Notes: generated from the letters alone by a model not told the origin. A stretch of DNA of 13,551 bases from Opitutia bacterium UBA7441 (GCA_002480015.1 DLQD01000047.1:1-13551); one strand, 5' to 3'; positions 1 to 6,194 are shown, counted from the first letter of the stretch. Numbers and translations: made by a program.

Positions 1-93
1 AGCTCTTGATAAAAGCTCGAAAACTGTAAATAGCGCTAAAAATAGGCTTGATTCACCTAGTGGCAACGGCATCGTCTCCGTTTTCCCAAATCT

Positions 94-170
94 GGACGGT
101 TAGCTCAGCTGGTTAGAGCACCTCGTTTACACCGAGGGGGTCGTGGGTTCGAATCCCTCACCGTCTACCA
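94..170 (+). tRNA. tRNA-Val (anticodon UAC)
   Basis: A full cloverleaf can be folded by hand. The acceptor stem is 94-100 with 160-166 (first pair G-U), the D stem 103-106 with 116-119, the anticodon stem 121-125 with 133-137 and the T stem 143-147 with 155-159. The seven-base loop at 126-132 places TAC at 128-130, which reads valine codons. The CCA end is encoded (168-170) and a run of six T follows at once, possibly a processing or termination site. One oddity is a T-T mismatch in the T stem (144 against 158). It lies 50 nt before ilvN, on the same strand. Confidence 0.96.
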
Positions 171-187
171 TTTTTTATCGTTGAGAC

Positions 188-211
188 GGGGGATTGATAC
201 ATGAATCCCCC
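188..211 (+). promoter_or_regulatory. Perfect 8-bp hairpin just upstream of ilvN
   Basis: GGGGGATT at 188-195 pairs perfectly with AATCCCCC at 204-211 across an eight-base loop. The hairpin ends nine bases before the ilvN ATG, where a ribosome would bind, and no Shine-Dalgarno sequence is present. No T-run follows, so it is not a standard intrinsic terminator. It could gate ilvN translation, stabilise a 5' end after tRNA processing, or be incidental. The role is inferred; the structure is seen directly. Confidence 0.5.
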
Positions 212-220
212 TGACCCATT

Positions 221-694
221 ATGCGCCACATTATCTCAATTCTCGTCGAAAACAAATTCGGAGTTCTCGCCCGCATCGCTGGAATGTTCAGCGGCCGCGG
301 ATTCAATATCGAGACTCTGAATGTAGGCCCGATGATAGATGACAAGTTCTCGCGCATCACGGCCACAATTGTCGGTGACGGTGAAGCACTCGACCAAGCG
401 ATCAAGCAGGTCAATAAGCTGATCAATGTGCTCGAAGTGACTGAGTTTTCCAGCGGCCAAGCGACTGAACGCGAACTCGTCATGCTTAAAGTGACCGCGT
501 CCGCCGGACAACGCTCCGAAGTCATGCAGGTATGCGACATCTTTCGCGCTAAGATCATCGATGTCGCCCCGGAGAGCATGAACATCGAAATGACCGGTAA
601 TGCGAATAAAGTCACGGCATTCCTCAATCTAATCGAACCCTACGGCATTGTTGAAATGGCCCGCAGCGGCAACCTTGCCCTCAAACGCGGCTAA
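221..694 (+). CDS. ilvN: Acetolactate synthase small (regulatory) subunit IlvN/IlvH
   Basis: This 157-residue protein is the regulatory subunit of acetohydroxyacid synthase, the first common enzyme of valine, leucine and isoleucine synthesis in the cytoplasm. Residues 1-75 form an ACT domain starting MRHIISILVENKFGVLARIA, which closely resembles E. coli IlvH. N11, G14 and N29, positions tied to valine feedback in the E. coli protein, are all kept, so valine inhibition is likely. Residues 80-157 are the typical C-terminal half, with DIFRAKIIDVAPES and the ending VEMARSGNLALKRG. Length is normal. The ATG at 221 matches the family N-terminus although no ribosome binding site is visible. The catalytic subunit IlvB is not in the window. 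ilvC follows after 75 nt and is probably co-transcribed. Confidence 0.95.
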   Translation: MRHIISILVENKFGVLARIAGMFSGRGFNIETLNVGPMIDDKFSRITATIVGDGEALDQAIKQVNKLINVLEVTEFSSGQATERELVMLKVTASAGQRSEVMQVCDIFRAKIIDVAPESMNIEMTGNANKVTAFLNLIEPYGIVEMARSGNLALKRG

Positions 695-769
695 TTCACC
701 TCCTTGCCACCTTTCATTAACTTTTCACTAACATAGGGCGTGCCAACACTCCCGCAAACAACGATACAT

Positions 770-1798
770 ATGCCTGCAAAAGTCTATACAGATAAAGACG
801 CTGATCTGCGCACACTTAAAAAGAAGACCCTCGCCATCATCGGTTACGGTTCTCAGGGTCACGCACACGCCCAAAACCTTAAGGACAGTGGTCTCAATGT
901 GATCATCGGTCTTTACAAAAAGAGCAAGTCCGCGGCGGTCGCCCGCAAACAAGGTTTCGAGGTTTACGAAACTGCTGAAGCTGTAAAGCTCGCCGACGTC
1001 ATCATGATCGCAGTGCCCGACATGAAGCAGGCTGAAGTTTACGAAAACGACATCCTCCCCAACCTGACAAAGGGCAAAACACTCGCATTTACACATGGTC
1101 TGGCCATCCACTTTGGTCTGATTAAAGCTCCCAAAGGGATTGATGTCATCATGGTCGCCCCCAAGGGCCCCGGTCACGTTGTCCGCAGCCAATTCGTCGA
1201 AGGCAAGGGCGTCCCCGCTCTCATCGCGATCAACAAAGGCTCGTCCAAAGATGCCAAGAAGATCGCTCTGGCATGGGCAAAGGGAGTCGGCGGCACTCGC
1301 GCCGGCGTGATCGAGACGACCTTCAAGGAAGAATGCGAGACCGACCTCTTTGGCGAACAAGCCGTCCTCTGCGGTGGTGCCTCCGCTCTGGTCATGGCTG
1401 GTTTCGAAACCTTGGTCGAAGCTGGCTACCAGCCTGAGATGGCTTACTTCGAATGCTTGCACGAACTGAAGCTCATCGTCGACCTGATGGTCGAGTCCGG
1501 CATCTCCGGCATGCGTTTCTCCATTTCGGAAACTGCTGAGTGGGGCGACTACATTTCAGGTCCGCGTGTTATCAATGCCTCTTCCAAGAAGGCCATGAAA
1601 GCGATCCTCAAGGACATCCAGTCCGGCAAGTTCACCAAGAACTGGGTCAAGGAATACAAGGACGGCCTGCCCAACTACAAACAGTTTATTAAGGACGGCC
1701 AAAACCACCCGATCGAAAAGACCGGCCAGCGCCTCCGCGCACTCATGCCTTGGGTCAAGAAGCGCAACATCAAGGGTTCGCAGGCTTCCTACAACTAA
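770..1798 (+). CDS. ilvC: Ketol-acid reductoisomerase, class I
   Basis: This enzyme isomerises and reduces acetolactate or acetohydroxybutyrate with NAD(P)H and Mg2+, the step after IlvBN. At 342 residues it is the short class I form. GYGSQGHAHAQNL (25-37) is the dinucleotide-binding loop. Metal-binding and active-site residues are in place: D192 and E196 in TDLFGEQ, E228 and E232 in FECLHEL, and S253 in SISETAEWGD. The cofactor loop reads GLYKKSKSA, where many NADPH forms have GLR, so cofactor preference is uncertain. I chose the ATG at 770 (MPAKVYTDKDAD) because it matches the family N-terminus. An in-frame GTG at 740 would add ten unconserved residues. There is no clear Shine-Dalgarno. A strong terminator follows 22 nt after the stop. 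Confidence 0.97.
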   Translation: MPAKVYTDKDADLRTLKKKTLAIIGYGSQGHAHAQNLKDSGLNVIIGLYKKSKSAAVARKQGFEVYETAEAVKLADVIMIAVPDMKQAEVYENDILPNLTKGKTLAFTHGLAIHFGLIKAPKGIDVIMVAPKGPGHVVRSQFVEGKGVPALIAINKGSSKDAKKIALAWAKGVGGTRAGVIETTFKEECETDLFGEQAVLCGGASALVMAGFETLVEAGYQPEMAYFECLHELKLIVDLMVESGISGMRFSISETAEWGDYISGPRVINASSKKAMKAILKDIQSGKFTKNWVKEYKDGLPNYKQFIKDGQNHPIEKTGQRLRALMPWVKKRNIKGSQASYN

Positions 1799-1819
1799 GC
1801 AATTTCGCATTTGATATCC

Positions 1820-1860
1820 AAAGCGGTCGTTGGTTGATTCCTACGACCGCTTTTTGTTTT
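1820..1860 (+). terminator. Intrinsic terminator after ilvC
   Basis: AAAGCGGTCGT (1820-1830) pairs perfectly with ACGACCGCTTT (1843-1853) across a 12-base loop, and the tail TTTTTGTTTT runs to 1860. This is a textbook intrinsic terminator closing ilvN-ilvC and separating it from hemC, so hemC should have its own promoter. Confidence 0.92.
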
Positions 1861-1871
1861 AAGCGATGCCG

Positions 1872-1919
1872 CCCCCCCCCACACACACTCTCTCTCCACT
1901 CTCCACTTCCCACTCCACG
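1872..1919 (+). repeat. C9 homopolymer, (AC) run and pyrimidine-rich CACTC-type repeat
   Basis: Nine C (1872-1880) are followed by alternating AC and then by CTCTCCACT-like units up to 1919. The composition is unlike the flanking genes. The same kind of tract recurs before cobA-hemD (about 2860-2888) and twice inside menH. It lies between the ilvC terminator and the likely hemC start. The C9 run is prone to slippage and to miscalling. Confidence 0.6.
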
Positions 1920-1921
1920 CT

Positions 1922-1946
1922 ATTATATTTTGAAACAAAATATAAT
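1922..1946. promoter_or_regulatory. Perfect 11-bp inverted repeat over the hemC start
   Basis: ATTATATTTTG (1922-1932) and CAAAATATAAT (1936-1946) are exact reverse complements separated by AAA. The probable hemC start codon, TTG at 1930-1932, is the last three bases of the left arm. In DNA this looks like an operator for a dimeric regulator; in RNA it is a stem with a three-base loop that would bury the start codon. The left arm also holds -10-like hexamers (TATTAT, TATATT). Which role applies cannot be told from sequence alone. Confidence 0.6.
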
Positions 1947-2787
1947 CCACATAGCCACACGAAAGAGCCCGCTGGCCCTCAAGCAGACAGCGGCGGTACT
2001 CGAATGCCTGGGTGAAGCGATGCCGGATCAGTGTTTCGAGAGCCTCGAATTGACGACTCAAGTGGATCAACGCCTCAAGTGGTCCCTTGAAAAACGGGGG
2101 GGCATCGGTCTCTTCACCAAAGAGCTTGAAGAAGCGCTCCTCGAAGGCAGGGCGGATCTCGCCGTCCACAGCGCCAAAGATATGCCCACCACGACCCCGG
2201 AGGGTTTGGCTGTGGCGGGCTATCTCCCCCGCGCGCGCGCCAACGATTGCCTCATCCGTCAAAAGAACTGTGCCGATCCCGCATTGATTGCGACGAGCAG
2301 CCCGCGTCGGCGGGCGCAACTCGGCAAGCGCTTCCCCCATGCGGAATGGTCCACCATTCGCGGCAATGTGGGCACGCGCCTCAAAAAAATAGTAGACGGC
2401 GCCTGCGAGGCCAGCATCCTCGCCGCCGCAGGTCTGGACCGGCTGGAAATTTCACAGTTTGAAGGCCTTGTTTTCGAAATGCTTTCCTTCGAAGAGATGG
2501 TGCCGGCTCCCGGTCAGGCGGCCATCGCTATCCAGTGCCGCGAGGAAGCGCTTGAAACCTACGCTCATCTTTTCTGCGAACGCACAAAAATCGCCGTATC
2601 TTTGGAAAAGGGCTTTCTCAAAAGACTCGGTAGCGGTTGCCAGATTCCGGTTGGCGCCTATTACCATGAGGACACCTTCCACATCTTCCACCCGGAAACG
2701 GGCTACCGCGCCTTCAATCTCGACATTCAAAAACCAGAAGACATCGAACCCACGCTCGACCGAATTCTCAAAGATTTACAACTCTAA
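1930..2787 (+). CDS. hemC: Hydroxymethylbilane synthase (porphobilinogen deaminase)
   Basis: The enzyme joins four porphobilinogen units into hydroxymethylbilane, the linear precursor of haem, siroheme and cobalamin, in the cytoplasm. Read from TTG 1930 it has 285 residues. IATRKSPLAL begins at residue 8, exactly as in E. coli HemC, so R11, S13, K83 and D84 (HSAKDMP) fall at E. coli positions. TSSPRRRAQL and STIRGNVGTRL supply the substrate-binding arginines, and C237 in LGSGCQIPVGA carries the dipyrromethane cofactor. No ATG lies in frame nearby; further upstream is only the CACTC-type tract, so TTG is the best start. The usual T-x-G-D near residue 43 reads TQVD. The chain is slightly shorter than the typical 300-310 residues. 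cobA-hemD follows after 127 nt. Confidence 0.92.
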   Translation: MKQNIIHIATRKSPLALKQTAAVLECLGEAMPDQCFESLELTTQVDQRLKWSLEKRGGIGLFTKELEEALLEGRADLAVHSAKDMPTTTPEGLAVAGYLPRARANDCLIRQKNCADPALIATSSPRRRAQLGKRFPHAEWSTIRGNVGTRLKKIVDGACEASILAAAGLDRLEISQFEGLVFEMLSFEEMVPAPGQAAIAIQCREEALETYAHLFCERTKIAVSLEKGFLKRLGSGCQIPVGAYYHEDTFHIFHPETGYRAFNLDIQKPEDIEPTLDRILKDLQL

Positions 2788-2859
2788 GGCGCCTCCGTAT
2801 TCCGCCACGACTCACTCCGTTCGTTTCGCTCGCAAACTCAGCAGCCGCTCCCCCCGAAC

Positions 2860-2888
2860 TCTTCACGACTCACTCTCCACTCTTCACT
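2860..2888 (+). repeat. Second CACTC-type pyrimidine-rich repeat (hemC / cobA-hemD gap)
   Basis: The hemC/cobA-hemD gap (2788-2914) holds ACTC-rich, purine-poor sequence with units such as CACTCTCCACTCTTCACTC. It resembles the tract before hemC and the two tracts inside menH. Directly after it, CGGCC-GAA-GGCCG (2889-2901) is a perfect small hairpin ending 13 nt before the ATG. No intrinsic terminator is visible here, so hemC and cobA-hemD may be transcribed together. Confidence 0.5.
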
Positions 2889-2914
2889 CGGCCGAAGGCC
2901 GCCCCCCGTATCAC

Positions 2915-4447
2915 ATGTCCGAAACAGGAAAAGTCTATCTTATCGGCGCAGGCCCCGGCGACCCAGGTCTCGTTACCGTGCGTGCGCGCCAACTGATCGA
3001 ACGAGCCGATGTCATCGTCTACGACTACCTCGCTAATCCGCAAATTCTCGATTGGGCGCGAGACGAGGCCGAGCGCATCTATGTCGGCAAAACCGCGGGG
3101 CGTCACTCCATCCCGCAAGATGAAATTGAGGAAATCCTCGTCGCTCGGGCGAAGAAGGGCCTTCAGGTCGTCCGGCTCAAAGGAGGCGACCCTTTCGTCT
3201 TCGGGCGTGGCGGTGAGGAAATTCAGGAGCTTGAGATCGATAAGATCCCCTACGAGATCGTGCCCGGGGTGACCGCAGCCCTAGCCACTGCCGCTTACGC
3301 AGGCATCCCTCTCTCCCACCGTAATTTCAGCTCCGCGATCACCTTCCTAACAGGGCATGAAAACCCGGAAAAACACACCCTAAGTATCGATTTCCGAGAT
3401 TACGGAACCACTAAAGGCACCCTCTGCATCTACATGGGCATCGGCCAGCTGCCCCGGATCGTCAATGAACTCAAGGCGGGCGGCATGTCCGGCGAGATGC
3501 CTGTCGCCATCATCGAGTGGGCGACCCTCAACCGCCAGCGCTCAGTCTTTTCCACCCTCGACTCTATCGTGGCCGATCTAGAAGCTTCCGGTCTCGGCGC
3601 ACCTGCCATGGTTGTGATCGGGGAGGTGGTTGCCCAACGAGCCAAAACTGAATGGTTTGAAGGCCGCCCTCTCTTTGGTAAACGTATTGTCGTCACCCGA
3701 GCTCGCGAACAAGCTGGCCAACTCTCGGCCCTGCTGACTAGCCAGGGCGCCGAAGTCATCGAGCTGCCCTTTATCTCTGTTGAACAACACTTTGACCCCA
3801 AGCGTCTTGGCGAAGTGCTTGCCGGCATCGCCGTATACGAGTGGATCATCTTCACCAGCGCGAATGGCGTGAAGCATTTCTTTGATCTGTTTTATAAAGC
3901 CTACGACGACATCCGCTGCCTCGGCCCCATGCGTATCGCCGCCGTCGGTGCCGCCACCGCGCAGGAGATTGAAAAGCATAAGCTCAAGGTCGATCTCATC
4001 CCAAAAAAGGCCAACGCCGACGCGCTGGCCCAGGAACTCATCGAGAATGAAGGCGTCGAAAGCGTCCAGATACTGGTCGTCACGGGTAACCAGAACCGCG
4101 AGAGTCTCGTTCAGCGCCTCGAATCCGACGAGGGCCGCGCCATCGTCGATACCCTGTCTGTTTACCGGACGAGTAAAAGCGATCTCCGTAAAAATCCAGC
4201 CGCCGAACGTTTCCGCCAGGAAGGCGCTGACGCCGTACTCTTCACCAGTTCGTCTACGGTCAAGTCCTTTGTCGACCAACACGCCGACCTGAAGCTTGAG
4301 AACGGCGCACGCAAGCCCGCCTTCGGCAGCATCGGTCCCCTCACGACCAAGACCCTCAAAGAACTCAAACTTCCGGTTGCTTTTGAAGCCACGCAAGCCA
4401 GTCTCGAACACTTCGTCGTCGAAACGATGAGTTTCCTCCGCGCCTAA
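2915..4447 (+). CDS. cobA-hemD: Fused uroporphyrinogen-III C-methyltransferase / uroporphyrinogen-III synthase
   Basis: This 510-residue cytoplasmic protein joins two tetrapyrrole enzymes. Residues 5-245 are the SAM-dependent methyltransferase (SUMT), with GAGPGDPGL (11-19), YVGKTAGRH (56-63 region), LKGGDPFVFGRGGEE (88-102) and VPGVTAALATAAYAGIPLSHR (116-136 region). It methylates uroporphyrinogen III to precorrin-2, the entry to siroheme and B12. Residues 253-505 are HemD, which cyclises hydroxymethylbilane, with GKRIVVTRAREQAGQL (255-270), FTSANGVKHFF and VLFTSSSTVKSF. With HemC just upstream the pair makes uroporphyrinogen III. There is no precorrin-2 dehydrogenase/ferrochelatase part as in CysG. 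The ATG at 2915 precedes the first conserved strand and fits the family; an open frame continues upstream but holds only repeat sequence. Confidence 0.95.
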   Translation: MSETGKVYLIGAGPGDPGLVTVRARQLIERADVIVYDYLANPQILDWARDEAERIYVGKTAGRHSIPQDEIEEILVARAKKGLQVVRLKGGDPFVFGRGGEEIQELEIDKIPYEIVPGVTAALATAAYAGIPLSHRNFSSAITFLTGHENPEKHTLSIDFRDYGTTKGTLCIYMGIGQLPRIVNELKAGGMSGEMPVAIIEWATLNRQRSVFSTLDSIVADLEASGLGAPAMVVIGEVVAQRAKTEWFEGRPLFGKRIVVTRAREQAGQLSALLTSQGAEVIELPFISVEQHFDPKRLGEVLAGIAVYEWIIFTSANGVKHFFDLFYKAYDDIRCLGPMRIAAVGAATAQEIEKHKLKVDLIPKKANADALAQELIENEGVESVQILVVTGNQNRESLVQRLESDEGRAIVDTLSVYRTSKSDLRKNPAAERFRQEGADAVLFTSSSTVKSFVDQHADLKLENGARKPAFGSIGPLTTKTLKELKLPVAFEATQASLEHFVVETMSFLRA

Positions 4448-4540
4448 TCGGACACCCAGTCAGGTTTACGTCTTAAAATACACTCCACAAACAAGTCATG
4501 CCGTAGTCCCGAAGGGCGAATGCGGAATTATAAAATAAAA

Positions 4541-4612
4541 AACCACAGATAATCACGGATACACAGAGATCAAAGAGCACATAACTCTATGTTCACCTGT
4601 CCATCCGTAGCC
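4541..4612. repeat. Interspersed hairpin-type repeat (ACCACAGAT family-like)
   Basis: The left arm (4541-4570) begins AACCACAGATAATCACGGAT. The right arm (4583-4612), read in reverse complement, begins GGCTACGGATGGACAGGTGA. I count 17 of 30 matching positions, with most differences being A/G, which still pair as G-U in RNA. The 12-base centre is CAAAGAGCACAT. The sequence resembles short ACCACAGAT/ACACGGAT repeats I recall from intergenic regions of several phyla. It fills much of the gap before the PPIase gene and may form its leader. Confidence 0.5.
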
Positions 4613-4627
4613 ATAAACAGTCACACC

Positions 4628-5095
4628 ATGAACGTCACACTCGAAACCACTCAAGGCTCTATCGTATTCACACTCTTCGACGACATCGCACCGAAGACCT
4701 GCGAAAACTTCACGACCCACTGCAAGAACGGCTATTACGACGGCGTCATCTTCCACCGTATCATCGAAGACTTCATGATTCAAGGCGGCGACCCCACAGG
4801 CACGGGCCGCGGCGGCGAATCTATCTGGGGTAAAAACTTCGAAGACGAGTGCGCCCGCGATGTCAAATTTGACAAGCCCGGCCTACTCGCCATGGCCAAC
4901 GCTGGACCCGGGACGAATGGCAGCCAGTTCTTTATCACCACCGCCGCCACTCCATGGCTGCACATGAACCACACCATCTTCGGCGAAGTCACCAACGGTA
5001 TGGATGTGGTCAAGAAATTGGAATCGGTTGAAAAAGGACCGGGTGACCGCCCAATCAACGAGCAGAAGATCATCGCCACAATATTCAGCGAGTAA
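4628..5095 (+). CDS. Cyclophilin-type peptidyl-prolyl cis-trans isomerase
   Basis: The 155-residue protein is a single cyclophilin domain without signal peptide, so a cytoplasmic PpiB-like proline isomerase that assists protein folding. Key motifs are APKTCENF (21-28), FHRIIEDFMIQGGDP (42-56, with catalytic R44), MANAGPGTNGSQFFIT (89-104) and TPWLHMNHTIFGEV (108-121, W110 in the pocket). The usual LDGKH is LHMNH here, a mild change. The ATG at 4628 matches the family start (MNVTLETTQGSIVFTLF); an ATG at 4589 would add 13 unconserved residues encoded by the repeat. No Shine-Dalgarno is present. Its own terminator lies just downstream, so it is probably a one-gene unit. Confidence 0.94.
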   Translation: MNVTLETTQGSIVFTLFDDIAPKTCENFTTHCKNGYYDGVIFHRIIEDFMIQGGDPTGTGRGGESIWGKNFEDECARDVKFDKPGLLAMANAGPGTNGSQFFITTAATPWLHMNHTIFGEVTNGMDVVKKLESVEKGPGDRPINEQKIIATIFSE

Positions 5096-5121
5096 AATTC
5101 GGGCTACTATGTTCATCAACG

Positions 5122-5149
5122 AGCGGTTCTGAAAGGAGCCGCTTTTTTT
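5122..5149 (+). terminator. Intrinsic terminator after the PPIase gene
   Basis: AGCGGTTC (5122-5129) pairs with GAGCCGCT (5136-5143), eight pairs including one G-U, with loop TGAAAG and a seven-T tail (5143-5149). It begins 26 nt after the PPIase stop and points along the + strand. Confidence 0.9.
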
Positions 5150-5167
5150 GAGCCGTTAATGGTTTAA

Positions 5168-5196
5168 AGCGTGATTCACGCTCAGTGCTAATAGCA
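5168..5196. promoter_or_regulatory. Two adjacent short palindromes upstream of menH
   Basis: AGCGTGA-T-TCACGCT (5168-5182) and TGCTA-A-TAGCA (5186-5196) are two perfect inverted repeats, each with a single central base, three bases apart. They lie between the PPIase terminator and the menH start (5252), where a promoter and operator for menH would be expected. This is operator-like by shape only; I recognise no known regulator site. Confidence 0.4.
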
Positions 5197-5251
5197 GAAT
5201 GATCGAAATAAATTGTGTGCTGTCTCTGCCTTTTGTGATTCATTCAATATA

Positions 5252-6019
5252 ATGCAATTTCTAGCACTGCATGGTTTCACAGGACGCGGGAGCGATTTTA
5301 AGATGTTTGCCGAACTCATTGGCGGCGAGTGGCACTGCCCCGACCTCCCCGGTCACGGCCCAGATCCGCAGCTAGACTGCACCCCCGTAGCCACCGTCGA
5401 ATTCCTCGAAAGAGAACTCGCCACGATCTACTCTCCTCTTCCCACTCCAAAGAATATCCTCTTAGGCTATTCATTAGGCGCGCGCGCCGCCCTCCAGCAT
5501 GCCGTCGCCTACCCTGAAGTCTGGGACGCACTGATCCTCATCAGCCCCAACCCCGGGATCGAAGATCCCGCCGAGCGAGCCGCACGCCGCTCTGCAGACG
5601 AAGTCCTTGCTCAGCGGATTGAGCGTCACGGTGCGCTCGCCTTTATCGAGTTTTGGAAAGAGACCCCGATGATCCGTAGCCAAAAAAACATCTATCCCGA
5701 GGTGCGTGCCAGAATGGCCGCCACCCGCCAAGCCCATACCACCGAAGGCCTCGCTGCCAGCCTCCGCCAATTCGGTCAAGGCACCTGCCCCAACCTATGG
5801 CCAGAGTTGAACAGACTCAACATGCCCCTCCTCATCATCTCCGGCGAAAAGGATCATAAATACACGCAAATCGCCAAGCGCATGGCACCCCCACGCCGCA
5901 CTCCCAACTCTCCACTCCACACGCATGCTGTCATAAACAGCGTCGGCCACATGCCCCATCTCGAAGCCCCGGACGCGACCGCCGAAGTGATTCACCAGTT
6001 TCTCAATACGAATCTTTAG
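5252..6019 (+). CDS. menH: Alpha/beta hydrolase, MenH-like (SHCHC synthase)
   Basis: The 255-residue protein has the alpha/beta hydrolase fold and resembles MenH, which removes pyruvate from SEPHCHC in menaquinone synthesis. Family marks are LHGFTG (6-11), DLPGHG (31-36), nucleophile S74 in GYSLGARAAL, the MenH-type stretch PGIEDPAERAARRSADEVLAQR (101-122 region), D201 in GEKDHKY and H223 in VGHMPHLE. The triad is complete. The ATG at 5252 opens directly on the first strand; an upstream ATG (5213) would add 13 unconserved residues. Two stretches, SPLPTP (61-66) and the segment near 212-224 with TPNSPLHT, are encoded by CACTC-type repeat DNA and look like in-frame insertions or drift. No other men gene is in the window, so the exact substrate is inferred. 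It converges on the lipoprotein gene. Confidence 0.8.
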   Translation: MQFLALHGFTGRGSDFKMFAELIGGEWHCPDLPGHGPDPQLDCTPVATVEFLERELATIYSPLPTPKNILLGYSLGARAALQHAVAYPEVWDALILISPNPGIEDPAERAARRSADEVLAQRIERHGALAFIEFWKETPMIRSQKNIYPEVRARMAATRQAHTTEGLAASLRQFGQGTCPNLWPELNRLNMPLLIISGEKDHKYTQIAKRMAPPRRTPNSPLHTHAVINSVGHMPHLEAPDATAEVIHQFLNTNL

Positions 6020-6104
6020 ACTGGAAGCGTCGGAATCCGTAGTGGTGACATCCGAGAATGACCGGAATTACACTTGCCTCAGTCAAAGCAGACCCACTGA
6101 ACGC

Positions 6105-6190
6105 TTCGCGCTACGTTCGCGCTACGTTCGCGCTACGTTCGCGCTACGTTCGCGCTACGTTCGCGCTACGTTCGCGCTACGTTCGCGCTA
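6105..6190. repeat. 11-bp tandem array between convergent genes
   Basis: Seven exact copies of CTACGTTCGCG run from 6111 to 6187, with partial units on both sides (6105-6110 and 6188-6190). It begins 86 nt after the menH stop and ends four bases from the lipoprotein stop codon. Each unit holds two self-complementary tetramers, GCGC and ACGT, so any two stretches of the array pair in alternating 4-bp blocks with small internal loops, on either RNA strand. A role as a two-way terminator or 3' stabiliser is inferred. It is not CRISPR: the units are contiguous, without spacers. Confidence 0.97.
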
Positions 6191-6194
6191 GGGC

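Noticed and set aside
26..48. AT-rich hexamers before tRNA-Val as a promoter (TTGATA at 6, TAAATA at 27)
   Set aside because: The spacer is only 15 bases and several equal alternatives exist, so I could not support one.
728..1462. A 244-codon minus-strand frame opposite ilvC
   Set aside because: It is the antisense shadow of a clearly conserved gene and has no recognisable domain.
1750..1929. Longer HemC beginning inside ilvC
   Set aside because: A strong terminator and low-complexity repeats lie between, and the TTG start reproduces the E. coli N-terminal spacing exactly.
3578..4411. A 277-codon minus-strand frame opposite the HemD half
   Set aside because: It is an antisense shadow of the fusion gene with no family features.
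5248..5253. TATAAT as the menH -10 box
   Set aside because: It overlaps the start codon, so transcription would begin inside the gene, and no -35 box is at the right distance.
6105..6190. CRISPR array
   Set aside because: Units are 11 bp, contiguous and without spacers; no cas gene is present.
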